The position numbers and the translations under genes were made by a program. From Acidobacteriaceae bacterium (GTDB lineage: Bacteria > Acidobacteriota > Terriglobia > Terriglobales > Acidobacteriaceae), in the NCBI GenBank assembly GCA_003132405.1, contig PKXQ01000064.1, positions 48,706 to 112,705 of the forward strand: DNA of 64,000 nucleotides. The letters are read 5' to 3'. Shown here piece after piece: positions 8,512 through 17,676 of the stretch. The notes beneath the pieces were generated by a model. The model did no database searches. It was given only the letters and a program-made list of their open reading frames with translations, and was not told where the DNA came from. The first letter of the stretch is position 1, and each line of letters starts with the position of its first letter.

Positions 8512-9300
8512 ATGTTCTTGCCCGGTTGCTTCACCCAAATACACGCAGGCGAGCAACACAAAAATATAAGTCTGAATAAACGAAACGCCGATATGCAGGC
8601 CCTCGAACACAACCGGAATCCCCAACGGTATCAGCGAAAAGAACACCAGCGTGACCATTTCCCCGGCAAACATGTTGGCGAAAAGACGAATGGTCAGCGA
8701 CATGATGCGAGCAAGGTGGCTAAACACTTCAATCGGAAACAGCAGGATTGGCAAGAACAGCCGCATGACCAGCGGCATCTCCTTATCCTGCGGCCCAACA
8801 AAATGCTTCAAATAGCCGATCGGTCCATTCGTCTTGATTCCTTGATAGTGATAGTAGAACCAAGTCAGCAGCGCACATCCGAGCGGTACGATCGGCACGG
8901 CGGTCGGCGAGGTCAGCCCGGGCACCAGACCGATCAGATTGCAAATCAAGATGAACATGCCCAGCATAACCAGGTAAGGGACATACTTTTGCCCGTGATG
9001 GCCGATCACCTCATCGGCCATGCCAGAGATAAATCCGTTGATACCTTCCATCGTGTGTTGCAGCCCGCCGGGACGCTCCACCGAAAGCCGCGAGCGCACG
9101 GCAATAAAAAATAAGGTCAGCAGCAGCATTACAAGCAACTCCATCGCAAAGCTGTCGGAGATAGGACGAGACGGATGCTTGGGATGAATATGCAGAGCCT
9201 GCAGCAAGGCCAGCACGGCTGGGCCGAACAGACGATTTAGGAGTGTAGTAAAAACCAGTTGTTGCATATGAAAGTTTAGAGGCGCAGCTAGTCTCGCCAT
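8509..9300 (-). CDS. atpB: ATP synthase F0 subunit a
   Basis: Membrane stator subunit that forms the proton half-channels against the c-ring. 263 residues with five or six hydrophobic helices. The essential arginine is R205 in SLTIRLFANMFAGE, and the last helices (FIQTYIFVLLACVYLGEA) are typical. ATG 9300 is used; ATG 9267 (MQQLVFTTLL) is an alternative, and neither has a clear Shine-Dalgarno. It lies between atpI and atpE. The gap to atpE, about 140 nt, is unusually long for this operon and holds the inverted heptad arrays B and C. Confidence 0.95.
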   Translation of the reverse strand: MARLAAPLNFHMQQLVFTTLLNRLFGPAVLALLQALHIHPKHPSRPISDSFAMELLVMLLLTLFFIAVRSRLSVERPGGLQHTMEGINGFISGMADEVIGHHGQKYVPYLVMLGMFILICNLIGLVPGLTSPTAVPIVPLGCALLTWFYYHYQGIKTNGPIGYLKHFVGPQDKEMPLVMRLFLPILLFPIEVFSHLARIMSLTIRLFANMFAGEMVTLVFFSLIPLGIPVVFEGLHIGVSFIQTYIFVLLACVYLGEATGQEH

Positions 9301-9322
9301 TGCGCCAAACGACTTAGGGACT

Positions 9323-9778
9323 TTAGCCCCGGCGGAAGGCCTTAAATCCTTGCCAAACCGCCTCCGCCATTAGTGCGGCGACGGGCACGCACAGGCCCCA
9401 CAGAAAGCCGTAAAACGCCACTGAAGAACCTTTGAATATAGCATAGGCGGCGACCCCCACCAACACGTAACGCACCAAGAAGCGGAAGACGATTCGGGCG
9501 CCTTTCTCCCCGCTGTTCTGATTGACAATGCGATCGGCAAGTCCTTCCACGCCGCTCGTCAGCGAGCGGAAATTAACGTAGGAAACGGACGCACCAAGAA
9601 CAAACCCAAGGACTCCCATCCAACGGTAAAACCAGAAAACCGGCGCGAGCAGAAGAATGCCAAACACCAAGATATTGCGCAGCAGGCGAGGAATGATGCG
9701 CTCAAACGCTGTGATTTCCGCCACGGTTGCCGCCGGCAAGGCCTCAGCGGAGTGATCAGAATTCTCACGCTCGTTCAT
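9323..9778 (-). CDS. atpI: ATP synthase I-like membrane protein
   Basis: 151 residues from ATG 9778 (MNERENSDHS). An in-frame TTG at 9811 would overlap atpZ and is less likely. Four hydrophobic segments are visible (LLRNILVFGILLLAPVFW, VLGFVLGASVSYVNF, VRYVLVGVAAYAIF, VAFYGFLWGLCVPVAALMA). The topology and position just before atpB fit the AtpI family, which helps c-ring assembly or magnesium supply but is poorly conserved. The identification rests mostly on context. Confidence 0.75.
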   Translation of the reverse strand: MNERENSDHSAEALPAATVAEITAFERIIPRLLRNILVFGILLLAPVFWFYRWMGVLGFVLGASVSYVNFRSLTSGVEGLADRIVNQNSGEKGARIVFRFLVRYVLVGVAAYAIFKGSSVAFYGFLWGLCVPVAALMAEAVWQGFKAFRRG

Positions 9779-9788
9779 TTTGCATTTT

Positions 9789-10022
9789 TCATTTTTCTTT
9801 GGAAGCTCCAATCGCCATGCGGATCATCTGCCCAAATCCCACCACCGCGCCAAATAAAAGTCCGACCAGATACAACCACTTGGTATGCAGCCAATAGTCG
9901 GCGAGTTTGCCGAGGAAGAAGCCCAACAAAACTGCCGTGGGAATGATGAATCCCATCTCGGAATAGCGAGCCAGCGAGACCAAGGGGGCTTTTTTCTTCG
10001 GGAGATCGGAAGGTTCAGGCAT
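9789..10022 (-). CDS. atpZ: AtpZ/AtpI-type small F0F1-ATPase accessory protein
   Basis: 77 residues with two hydrophobic hairpin helices: GFIIPTAVLLGFFLGKLADYWL and LYLVGLLFGAVVGFGQMIRMA. A hydrophobic hairpin with a central charged or aromatic loop, placed first in an F0 operon, is typical of AtpZ (Pfam AtpI_1), thought to form a magnesium channel or assembly factor with AtpI. First gene of atpZ-atpI-atpB-atpE. It is separated from nuoN by only about 40 nt, so read-through from the nuo operon is possible. Confidence 0.8.
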   Translation of the reverse strand: MPEPSDLPKKKAPLVSLARYSEMGFIIPTAVLLGFFLGKLADYWLHTKWLYLVGLLFGAVVGFGQMIRMAIGASKEK

Positions 10023-10064
10023 GCGCTCGAATTGTAAATCAGCTCTGTCTGGTTAGCTCGCAGC

Positions 10065-11576
10065 CTACTTCCTGATTACAGCTACCGGCGCAGGTTGCCG
10101 AATCCCGAGTGACCAGTTCACGCTGCGAATCGCCGGCTCCGGATAAATTCCAATGAACAGAGTGGCCAGCGCCGTGATCCCCACCGCGCAGCGCATCCCA
10201 AAACTGACAGGCAGTCGCTCCCTCTCCATCGGCGCACGCATCAGCATCGAGTTCGCAATCTTGAGGTAGTAATAAAGTCCGAAGAGCGAATAAACAACGC
10301 CCAGCGCGGCCAAGACGTAATGTTGGCTTTCGATCAGACTGAGAAAGATATAGTACTTGCCGAGAAAACCCGCTGCGGGCGGAATGCCGGCGAGCGAAAG
10401 CAAAAATAGCAACATCAATACAGCTTCGACCGGAGCGCGCTGATAAAGCCCGGCCATATCATCAAGCTCATCGCCAATCACATTGCGCTGCCGCAGCGAA
10501 GTGATCACCGCGAACGCGCCCAGATTCATGAACGTATAGACCATCAAATAAATCAGGATTCCCTTGAAGCCGTCCAGAAAGCCGGGAGTGCCGAGCGGCG
10601 ATGTCCCCATAGCCACAAATGCCAATAGCATATAGCCAACGTGCGCAATCGACGAGTAAGCCAGCAGTCGTTTCGTATTCGACTGAGTAAGCGCAGCGAA
10701 GTTGGCTCCAGTCATGGTCGCGATCGAAACAAAAACAATCACCGGCGTATAGACCGAGCGTAGCGGGAACAATCCGAAGAGCAGTATCCGCAACAGCATC
10801 GCCCACGCCGCGGCTTTCACCGCCACCGACATGAAACCTGTAATGCTCGTGGGCGCGCCTTCATAGGCGTCCGGCGCCCACTGGTGAAACGGAATGGCGG
10901 CGATCTTGAACAACAATCCAACCATGGTCGTCAGCAGCGCGATGATGACCACCGGATTGTGCGTATTCTGCCCAGAAACCGCGCGCCCAATGACGCCTAG
11001 ATTCGTGCTGCCAGAAATTCCATAAAACAATGAAAGACCGTAGGCAAAAATGCCGGACGAAAATGCCCCCAGCAGCAGATACTTCAAAGCTGCTTCATTC
11101 GAGCGCCGGTCGCGACGCAGGAAGCCCACCAGCACGTAACTCGAAATCGCCATTAGCTCAAGGCCGATGAAGATCAGCACGACATCGATTCCCGCCGCCA
11201 TGCACATCATGCCCACCACCGAAAGCAAGAGCAAAGCGTAGTATTCGCCGTGGTGTTCATCTTCAATCTCGAGATAGTGCACCGACGTCAGGATCGAGAT
11301 AGCTGTTCCCGCGAGAAACAGATACCAGAAGTAAATGGCGAAGCGATCAACTAACAAGGAGTTATAAAACCCGACTAAACCTCGGGGCGGCAGCATCGCC
11401 TGAATTTGCCATACGCATAAACCTGCAAACAGCACTCCTACCAATGCTCCGGCAGCGTTAATCCATTTCCACGAGCGCGGCACCATCAAGTCAATCAACA
11501 GAATACCCAGCGCAAAAATAGTCAGCTCCACCATCGGCAACATCAGCCGGTAGTCGGTTGGGGAGAGCCCTCGCAC
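10065..11576 (-). CDS. nuoN: NADH-quinone oxidoreductase subunit N
   Basis: Antiporter-like proton-pumping subunit of complex I in the inner membrane. 503 residues and about 14 hydrophobic helices. It has the Mrp-antiporter family core, including FKIAAIPFHQWAPDAYEGAP and LLAYSSIAHVGYMLLA. The start is GTG 11576, immediately after the nuoM TAA (11577-11579); ATG 11543 (MLPMVELTIF) is an alternative. Last gene of the nuo block. Confidence 0.95.
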   Translation of the reverse strand: MRGLSPTDYRLMLPMVELTIFALGILLIDLMVPRSWKWINAAGALVGVLFAGLCVWQIQAMLPPRGLVGFYNSLLVDRFAIYFWYLFLAGTAISILTSVHYLEIEDEHHGEYYALLLLSVVGMMCMAAGIDVVLIFIGLELMAISSYVLVGFLRRDRRSNEAALKYLLLGAFSSGIFAYGLSLFYGISGSTNLGVIGRAVSGQNTHNPVVIIALLTTMVGLLFKIAAIPFHQWAPDAYEGAPTSITGFMSVAVKAAAWAMLLRILLFGLFPLRSVYTPVIVFVSIATMTGANFAALTQSNTKRLLAYSSIAHVGYMLLAFVAMGTSPLGTPGFLDGFKGILIYLMVYTFMNLGAFAVITSLRQRNVIGDELDDMAGLYQRAPVEAVLMLLFLLSLAGIPPAAGFLGKYYIFLSLIESQHYVLAALGVVYSLFGLYYYLKIANSMLMRAPMERERLPVSFGMRCAVGITALATLFIGIYPEPAIRSVNWSLGIRQPAPVAVIRK

Positions 11577-13187
11577 TTAGTTACTCGCTTTCAGCGCGCC
11601 GACGCCCGGTGCGGCGGTACTGGGTGAGGGAATAAACGAAGTGGGCTGAATCTGTGCATTCACCGGAGCATTCGGGTTCGAGTTGTCATGAATGGTTTGC
11701 ACGATCTGATTGACCGGTTGCTCCAGTATCTGAAAAAACGGTTTGGGATAGAGCCCGATCCACAACGCCATGATGATCAGCGGCGCAAAGGTAAGAATTT
11801 CTCGCGGCGTAAGATCGTGCAGCTTTTCGTTCTTAGGATTGGTCACCGTCCCGAAGAAGACGCGCTGATACAGCCAGAGCAGATACGCCGCCGCAAGGAC
11901 CACGCCCGGCGCAGCCCAAGCCGCCCATCTCCAGTTCGCTGTGAATGCGCCTTGCAAGATCGTGAATTCGCCAACAAATCCGTTCAGCAGCGGCAATCCC
12001 ATCGACGAGAGAAACATGATCATGGTGATGGTCGCGTAGACAGGCATCACGGTCGAGATGCCGCCATACTCGGCGATCTCGCGCGTGTGCCGCCGCTCAT
12101 ACAAAATACCGACGATCAAGAACAGTGCGCCTGTCGAGATGCCATGATTGATCTGCTGTAATACCGACCCCGTCAATCCCGCCGAATTCAACGCGAAGAT
12201 TCCTAGGGTGCAGAAACCAAGATGGCTGACGGATGAGTAAGCCACCAGCTTTTTCATATCCTTCTGCATGAGCGAAACTAGCGCGCCGTAGATGATGCCG
12301 ACGAGCGACAATCCAATCACCCAGCTTTGCACCCTGGGATGCGACACGACGCCAGGAAAGAAGGGCAGCGAAAAACGTACAAACCCATATGTCCCCATCT
12401 TCAGCAAAACACCCGCCAGTATCACGGAGCCGGCCGTAGGCGCCTCGACGTGCGCATCCGGCAGCCAGGTGTGAAACGGAAACATTGGAACCTTGATGGC
12501 AAATCCGATGAAGAAGGCGACGAAAAGCCAGATGGCAATATTGAATGGAATGAGCGGCGCTGTCTTATAAAGCTCGGGGATGCTGAAAGTGAACACGCCC
12601 GTCACTGCATGGTGATGGAAATAGAGATACAGGATACCGAGCAGCATCAGCACCGAGCCGAGCAGCGTGTATAAAAAGAATTTGATGGCAGCGTAAAGCT
12701 TGCGCGGGCCGCCCCAGATGCCGATCAGCAGATACATCGGCACCAGCATCGCCTCCCAGAAAACAAAAAAGAGGAAAAAATCGAGCGCCATGAAAACGCC
12801 GAGCATCCCCGTCTGCAAAACCAGAAACCACACGTAATACTCTTTGACTCGAGTCTCGATGGCGGTCCATGAAGAGAGAATCGAAATCCAACCAAGAAGC
12901 GTGGTCAGCATAATCAGCAAAAACGAAATGCCGTCAATGCCCAGGTTGTAACCCGCGCCAATCGAGGGAATCCAGTTATTGGCCGTGCCTTCGAGAAATT
13001 TGAAGCCGGGCTCGAAGCGCTGCGCCCAAAACATCGGCACCAGCGGCAATGAGATCAGAAATCCGCCTAGGGCAAAGATATTCGCAATCCAGCGAATGGC
13101 GTCTTTATTCTCCTTAGGTACAAACAGGAGAAAAAGCGCGCCGATAAGCGGCGTGAAAAGAATGATCGAGAGTATGTGACTCTGCAT
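11577..13187 (-). CDS. nuoM: NADH-quinone oxidoreductase subunit M
   Basis: Proton-pumping antiporter-like subunit. 536 residues. Diagnostic segments are GYNLGIDGISFLLIMLTTLL, FFIGFAIKVPMFPFHTWLPDAHVEAP cut across the key lysine helix, and KKLVAYSSVSHLGFCTLG. A Pro/Asn-rich C-terminal tail of about 45 residues after the last helix is longer than in E. coli. It follows nuoL, with heptad array D in the 67-nt gap, and abuts nuoN. Confidence 0.96.
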   Translation of the reverse strand: MQSHILSIILFTPLIGALFLLFVPKENKDAIRWIANIFALGGFLISLPLVPMFWAQRFEPGFKFLEGTANNWIPSIGAGYNLGIDGISFLLIMLTTLLGWISILSSWTAIETRVKEYYVWFLVLQTGMLGVFMALDFFLFFVFWEAMLVPMYLLIGIWGGPRKLYAAIKFFLYTLLGSVLMLLGILYLYFHHHAVTGVFTFSIPELYKTAPLIPFNIAIWLFVAFFIGFAIKVPMFPFHTWLPDAHVEAPTAGSVILAGVLLKMGTYGFVRFSLPFFPGVVSHPRVQSWVIGLSLVGIIYGALVSLMQKDMKKLVAYSSVSHLGFCTLGIFALNSAGLTGSVLQQINHGISTGALFLIVGILYERRHTREIAEYGGISTVMPVYATITMIMFLSSMGLPLLNGFVGEFTILQGAFTANWRWAAWAAPGVVLAAAYLLWLYQRVFFGTVTNPKNEKLHDLTPREILTFAPLIIMALWIGLYPKPFFQILEQPVNQIVQTIHDNSNPNAPVNAQIQPTSFIPSPSTAAPGVGALKASN

Positions 13188-13196
13188 AAGAGCTTC

Positions 13197-13245
13197 TTCG
13201 CTATTCGCTATTAGCTGTTCGCTATTGGCTAGCTAACAGCTAAGA
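13197..13245. repeat. Heptad repeat array D (7 units) with internal 9-bp inverted repeat
   Basis: Units TTCGCTA, TTCGCTA, TTAGCTG, TTCGCTA, TTGGCTA, GCTAACA, GCTAAGA fill the nuoL-nuoM gap. TTAGCTGTT (13211-13219) and AACAGCTAA (13235-13243) are perfect inverted copies. Confidence 0.8.
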
Positions 13246-13254
13246 ACCCGCACT

Positions 13255-15378
13255 TCACTTCCACACGTAATACATGCCAAATCCAAGCAATCCGGCGATC
13301 ATAACCAGCGCGTACCACTGCACCAATCCCCATTCAAACAGCCTCGCAGGATACGAAATCATTCGCGCAAGAATCGCCGGGCCATTCACTCCCACGCCGT
13401 CGATGATCCACTTATCCCACCATGTCGATAGTGTCGCCACAGCGCGAGTTACCCAGCCAACATCGTTGACCACTCCGTCGATGACCTTGGCATCGAACCA
13501 CGATGCCGCTTCGCCCGCTCCCATTGCGCCGAGACGAATATCGCCAATCTTGCGGCGCCCGGTAAAAATGTAGTCGTAGCCCTCATCGACAAACCATTTG
13601 TTGTAGAGAACGGTATAGAGTGGCGGAGCTTTCACGGCAATGGGCTCCGCATAATCTTTGCCAGCATGGTTATAGGAGCGCCGCGCCATTCCCCACCCGA
13701 CCGCCGCCGCGGCCAATGACAAGAACATCAGCGCATACTCGGTCTTATCCGTGTGCTCAGCCTCTTTCTCGCCCGCAGCTAACTGCCCCGACTTCCCTTC
13801 CTCGACCAAGACGACTGCTTCCCGCGCAAACACGGGCTCCAAAAATTTCTCGAAGCGAGCTGATCCGCCCAGGCTATGCGGCCAGCTTAACCATCCCGCG
13901 CCAATCGAGCACAGGGCAAGAATCACGAGCGGCACAGTCATCGACTTTGGAGACTCATGCACATGATGCTCGACCTCGTGACTCATCCGCGATGGACTGT
14001 AAAATGTCAGATACATCAGACGGAACATATAGAACGCCGTCATGAGTGCCGTGCCGTAACCTACAAACCAGAGAATGCGATATGCACCACCCTCCGAAGC
14101 CCATGTCTGCCACAGAATTTCGTCTTTCGAAAAGAAGCCCGCGAAAGGAAAAATTCCCGCAATCGCGAGGGTTGCGATCAGCATCGTCCAGTGCGTAGTA
14201 GGAATACGCCTGCGCAGATCCCCCATATGTCGCATGTCCTGCTCGCCGCTCATGGCATGAATCACCGACCCTGAACCTAAGAAGAGCAGCGCTTTGAAGA
14301 ATGCGTGCGTGAACACATGAAAGACACCGGCCGCGAAAGCTCCGACGCCGAGCGCCAGGAACATGTATCCCAATTGCGAAACAGTCGAGTAGGCCAGCAC
14401 GCGCTTAATGTCGTTCTGCACCAGTCCAATCGACGCGGCAAACACGGCGGTGATCGCGCCCACAATGGCCACGGTTTTCATGGCCGTCGGCGCCAGCACA
14501 AACACAGCATTCGAACGCGCTACCATATACACCCCGGCCGTCACCATGGTCGCGGCATGGATCAGCGCCGAGACCGGCGTCGGACCTTCCATGGCGTCGG
14601 GCAGCCAGACATAAAGAGGAACCTGCGCGGATTTGCCGCAGGCTCCCACAAACAGCAGTAGCGCGGCAGCCGTCAGCACAGGATCGCCGATCGCGAATTG
14701 TCCACTACGTGCTAGCGCGTTAATGTCAATAAAGCGAAACGATCCCAAATACCACACCAGGGTGAGCGCGCCCAGAATAAACCCGGCATCGCCGATGCGA
14801 TTTATGATGAATGCTTTATTTGCTGCGGTCGAAGCTGAGTTACGATGAAAATAAAATCCGATTAAGAGGTACGAACACAAGCCGACGCCTTCCCATCCTA
14901 CAAATAAGAGGATGTAGTTATTCGCCAGGATGAGCGTAAGCATGGAAAACATGAACAGATTCATGTATCCAAAGAAACGGTAATAACCGCCTTCGTGCGC
15001 CATGTACCCGGTCGAGTAGATATGAATTAGCATGCCCACGCCGGTGACGAAGAGTAGCCATATAGAAGAGAGCGGATCGAGGAGAAAGCCGGCGTCGGCA
15101 TTGACTGCGGCGAGAGTGCCATCGCGCCTGGTGAAATTTAAATGGCCGTCGCCGCTGCCGAGCCATGTGTAAACAATTTTCTCGAAGGGTCGGCCCGTGC
15201 CGTGAGCAAAATGTGTGTACTCGACGACCGTGAAACACGCAAAGAGAAACGCCAGCACGATCACGCCGACACAGACGGCGCTGACCGTCGCCTTCTGCAA
15301 CCGCCGCCCGAAAAAAAACATGATCGCGGCGCCGAAGGCCGGGAAGAGCGGGAGCAGGTAGATGTGGTTCAGGAACAT
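13255..15378 (-). CDS. nuoL: NADH-quinone oxidoreductase subunit L
   Basis: Distal proton-pumping subunit with the long lateral helix. 707 residues, somewhat longer than E. coli NuoL (613). Recognisable parts are LLFVGWEGVGLCSYLLIGF, GKSAQVPLYVWLPDAMEGPTPVSALIHAATMV and KRVLAYSTVSQLGYMFLALG. The C-terminal third holds a charged insert (about 515-550, EEGKSGQLAAGEKEAEHTDK) before the lateral helix. Between nuoK and nuoM, with heptad arrays in both flanking gaps. Confidence 0.96.
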   Translation of the reverse strand: MFLNHIYLLPLFPAFGAAIMFFFGRRLQKATVSAVCVGVIVLAFLFACFTVVEYTHFAHGTGRPFEKIVYTWLGSGDGHLNFTRRDGTLAAVNADAGFLLDPLSSIWLLFVTGVGMLIHIYSTGYMAHEGGYYRFFGYMNLFMFSMLTLILANNYILLFVGWEGVGLCSYLLIGFYFHRNSASTAANKAFIINRIGDAGFILGALTLVWYLGSFRFIDINALARSGQFAIGDPVLTAAALLLFVGACGKSAQVPLYVWLPDAMEGPTPVSALIHAATMVTAGVYMVARSNAVFVLAPTAMKTVAIVGAITAVFAASIGLVQNDIKRVLAYSTVSQLGYMFLALGVGAFAAGVFHVFTHAFFKALLFLGSGSVIHAMSGEQDMRHMGDLRRRIPTTHWTMLIATLAIAGIFPFAGFFSKDEILWQTWASEGGAYRILWFVGYGTALMTAFYMFRLMYLTFYSPSRMSHEVEHHVHESPKSMTVPLVILALCSIGAGWLSWPHSLGGSARFEKFLEPVFAREAVVLVEEGKSGQLAAGEKEAEHTDKTEYALMFLSLAAAAVGWGMARRSYNHAGKDYAEPIAVKAPPLYTVLYNKWFVDEGYDYIFTGRRKIGDIRLGAMGAGEAASWFDAKVIDGVVNDVGWVTRAVATLSTWWDKWIIDGVGVNGPAILARMISYPARLFEWGLVQWYALVMIAGLLGFGMYYVWK

Positions 15379-15381
15379 GTC

Positions 15382-15402
15382 GTTGGTCGTTAGTCGTTAG
15401 TC
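15382..15402. repeat. Heptad repeat array E (3 units)
   Basis: GTTGGTC, GTTAGTC, GTTAGTC in the nuoK-nuoL gap, only 4 nt from the nuoL start codon, where a Shine-Dalgarno would be expected. Confidence 0.7.
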
Positions 15403-15405
15403 CTT

Positions 15406-15714
15406 CTACCACTTCAACAAATCAATCTCGTCCACATTAATCGTCTCTTTATTGCGAAAGAAGGCGATCAATATTCCAAGGCCCACGGCCGCTTCCGCAG
15501 CAGCGTCAACTACGATAAAGATTGCAAACACCTGCCCCTCCAGCCTTCCCCACATGCGCGAGAACGCCACCAGGTTCAGGTTCACCGCGTTCAAAATCAG
15601 TTCGATTGACATCAGCATGATCACCACGTTGCGGCGCGTAAGGACACCGATCACGCCGAGCACGAAGAGTGCTGCCGCAACGACGAGGTAATGAAATGTA
15701 GTGATAGGAACCAT
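15406..15714 (-). CDS. nuoK: NADH-quinone oxidoreductase subunit K
   Basis: Three-helix membrane subunit that links the antiporter-like arm to the quinone end of complex I. 102 residues, the normal length. It has the conserved glutamates in [18 protein letters not shown] and in [16 protein letters not shown]. Between nuoJ and nuoL. Confidence 0.97.
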   Translation of the reverse strand: MVPITTFHYLVVAAALFVLGVIGVLTRRNVVIMLMSIELILNAVNLNLVAFSRMWGRLEGQVFAIFIVVDAAAEAAVGLGILIAFFRNKETINVDEIDLLKW

Positions 15715-15725
15715 ATAAAGCCGCG

Positions 15726-15746
15726 ATTCGCTTTTCGCTATTCGCC
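15726..15746. repeat. Heptad repeat array F (3 units)
   Basis: ATTCGCT, TTTCGCT, ATTCGCC in the 88-nt nuoJ-nuoK gap, 12 nt upstream of nuoK. Confidence 0.65.
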
Positions 15747-15802
15747 GATCGGCATTGCTGCTTTAAACGAGCAGCGACTAGCCATCAGCGAACGACGTGT
15801 CG

Positions 15803-16390
15803 CTAGATTTTCTTCTTCGTCATAATCACCGCTCCCAGAATCGCGACCAGCAACAGCAACGAGGCAATTTCGAAAGCGAACGTATATTGACCCATCCTGC
15901 CCGCTTCCCCGTAAAGCATGCTCGCGACCTGCTGCGTATTCGATCCTTCGGGTATCGCGATCATGCGATCGGGAAACAACGCCCTGCCTTTCACAAACGC
16001 CGAAACAAAAAGAGCCATTAACGCGCATGCCGCCGCCAATCCTACTGGCCAAATACGATTAAACCTTCGGTCTTTGGAAGCGCGCTCGATGCTCACCAAC
16101 ATGATTACGAATAGAAACAGCACCATGATTCCGCCGGCATAGACAATGATCTGTACAGCGGCGACAAACGGCGCATACAACATTAAATACAGGTGCGCCA
16201 TCGCGATCAGCGTTACGATCAATGCGAGTGCGCAGTGCACGGGGTTGCGTCTCGTGATGACAAGAAAACCTCCAGCAACCGCTAGTCCCGATAACAAATA
16301 AAAGAAAAACGGAGTCGCAACCGGCGCCATGCCCGGATCGGTAGTGGTCGTGAAGGCCGAGATTAATGCCATGTTTAAACTCGGGTTCAT
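15803..16390 (-). CDS. nuoJ: NADH-quinone oxidoreductase subunit J
   Basis: Membrane subunit of complex I; 195 residues from ATG 16390. This start overlaps the nuoH stop as ATGA and has GGGGGTGA 7 nt upstream. Five hydrophobic helices. The conserved NuoJ segments are RRNPVHCALALIV and VQIIVYAGGIMVLFLFVIML. The loop after helix 4 (KGRALFPDRMIAIPEGSNTQ) is ordinary. The open frame extends much further upstream without a start but belongs to antisense-like sequence within nuoH. nuoI, which usually lies between nuoH and nuoJ, is absent. Confidence 0.95.
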   Translation of the reverse strand: MNPSLNMALISAFTTTTDPGMAPVATPFFFYLLSGLAVAGGFLVITRRNPVHCALALIVTLIAMAHLYLMLYAPFVAAVQIIVYAGGIMVLFLFVIMLVSIERASKDRRFNRIWPVGLAAACALMALFVSAFVKGRALFPDRMIAIPEGSNTQQVASMLYGEAGRMGQYTFAFEIASLLLLVAILGAVIMTKKKI

Positions 16391-17676
16391 GAAACGATCA
16401 CCCCCACGATGGCGGTAAGGATGAGCACGACCAGCGTAATCGGCAGCAGCACCTTCCATCCCACCCGCATCAACTGGTCGAAGCGATAACGCGGCCACGT
16501 CGCACGGCACCAGATGAACAGATACATAAAGAGCGCGACTTTGAGCACAAACCAATATACATAGTCGATGCCGTCGCGGAATCTGGCGGCCACGGTTGCG
16601 TCGGACGACCGGCCGGCAAGCGCGATCACCAGCAGGAACAGCGCGATGAAGCCGAGCAGCGCGGCGAAAACCGCGAGCCCTATGCGCTGAACTCTGAAGT
16701 ATGGATGCACGGGCATGCGCATAACTCCAATCACTGCGACTGCCGCGAGCGCGCCAAAAGTGAGCCCGGGAAACAACGAAAAAATAAAATCCCACGCCGG
16801 CGCGTTCAGCAGGTTCGGAAACGGTCGCAGCCATCCGCCAAGCCAGAGGGTGACGGCGATCGACGAGACCGCAATCATGGCCGCGTATTCGGCGAGCATG
16901 AACAGCGACCAACGCAGTCCGCTGTATTCAGTGTGATAGCCCGCGGTCAATTCCGATTCAGCTTCGGCCATGTCGAAGGGTGCGCGATTGGTCTCGGCGA
17001 TCATGGCGATAACGAAGTTTACGAACGCGATCAGCCCGAGCGGAAAAAACTTGAAAATGAACCAGATGCCCTGCTGCTGTTGCGATTCGACAATCCCGAT
17101 CATGCTCAGCGTGCCGGTGCCTGTCTTCATGCTGGTCATGAGAACTGCCGAAACGACGGCCAGCCCCATGGCGACTTCGTAGGACACCATCTGCGCGCTC
17201 GACCGCAGCGCGCCGATCAGCGGATAATGCGAGTTCGAGGCCCATCCCGCGACCACAATGCCGAGCACGCCCAGCGACGACACTCCGAGCATAAAGAGGA
17301 CGCCGATGTTCATGTCGCTCACCGCCTGCGAGGGGCCAAACGGAATCACCGTATAAACCGTGAAGGCCGCGAGAAGGCCGATCACCGGCGCAATCCAGAA
17401 AACAAACTGGTCGGCCTCAGCCGGAATAATGTCTTCTTTGAGCGCCAGTTTGAGCGCGTCGGCAATAGGCTGCAGCAATCCGTGCGGACCCACGCGCATA
17501 GGGCCGAGACGAATCTGGAAGTGCGCCAGCGCCTTGCGCTCGAACCAGTTCATCGCCACGACCGCCAGGGAGACGGCCGCGAAAATGATCAGCACATAGA
17601 TCAGCGCCCAGAACTGGTTCCCCGCTTCGCCGGGAGTCACCGTGCTCCCGAGATACGACATGATGAAGTTGGGCAT
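16387..17676 (-). CDS. nuoH: NADH-quinone oxidoreductase subunit H
   Basis: Membrane subunit that forms the quinone entry chamber with NuoB and NuoD. 429 residues and about nine helices. Diagnostic parts are MNWFERKALAHFQIRLGPMRVGP, ADALKLALKEDIIP, AETNRAPFDMAEAESELTAGYHTEYSG and the C-terminal WCRATWPRYRFDQLMRVGWK. Longer than E. coli NuoH (325), partly because of an insert near 340-370. Its start overlaps the end of nuoD and its stop overlaps nuoJ, so translation is coupled. Confidence 0.96.
   Translation of the reverse strand: MPNFIMSYLGSTVTPGEAGNQFWALIYVLIIFAAVSLAVVAMNWFERKALAHFQIRLGPMRVGPHGLLQPIADALKLALKEDIIPAEADQFVFWIAPVIGLLAAFTVYTVIPFGPSQAVSDMNIGVLFMLGVSSLGVLGIVVAGWASNSHYPLIGALRSSAQMVSYEVAMGLAVVSAVLMTSMKTGTGTLSMIGIVESQQQQGIWFIFKFFPLGLIAFVNFVIAMIAETNRAPFDMAEAESELTAGYHTEYSGLRWSLFMLAEYAAMIAVSSIAVTLWLGGWLRPFPNLLNAPAWDFIFSLFPGLTFGALAAVAVIGVMRMPVHPYFRVQRIGLAVFAALLGFIALFLLVIALAGRSSDATVAARFRDGIDYVYWFVLKVALFMYLFIWCRATWPRYRFDQLMRVGWKVLLPITLVVLILTAIVGVIVS

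Noticed and set aside
16391..16912. N-terminal extension of nuoJ
   Set aside because: That frame lies wholly within nuoH; NuoJ homology and a Shine-Dalgarno begin at ATG 16390.
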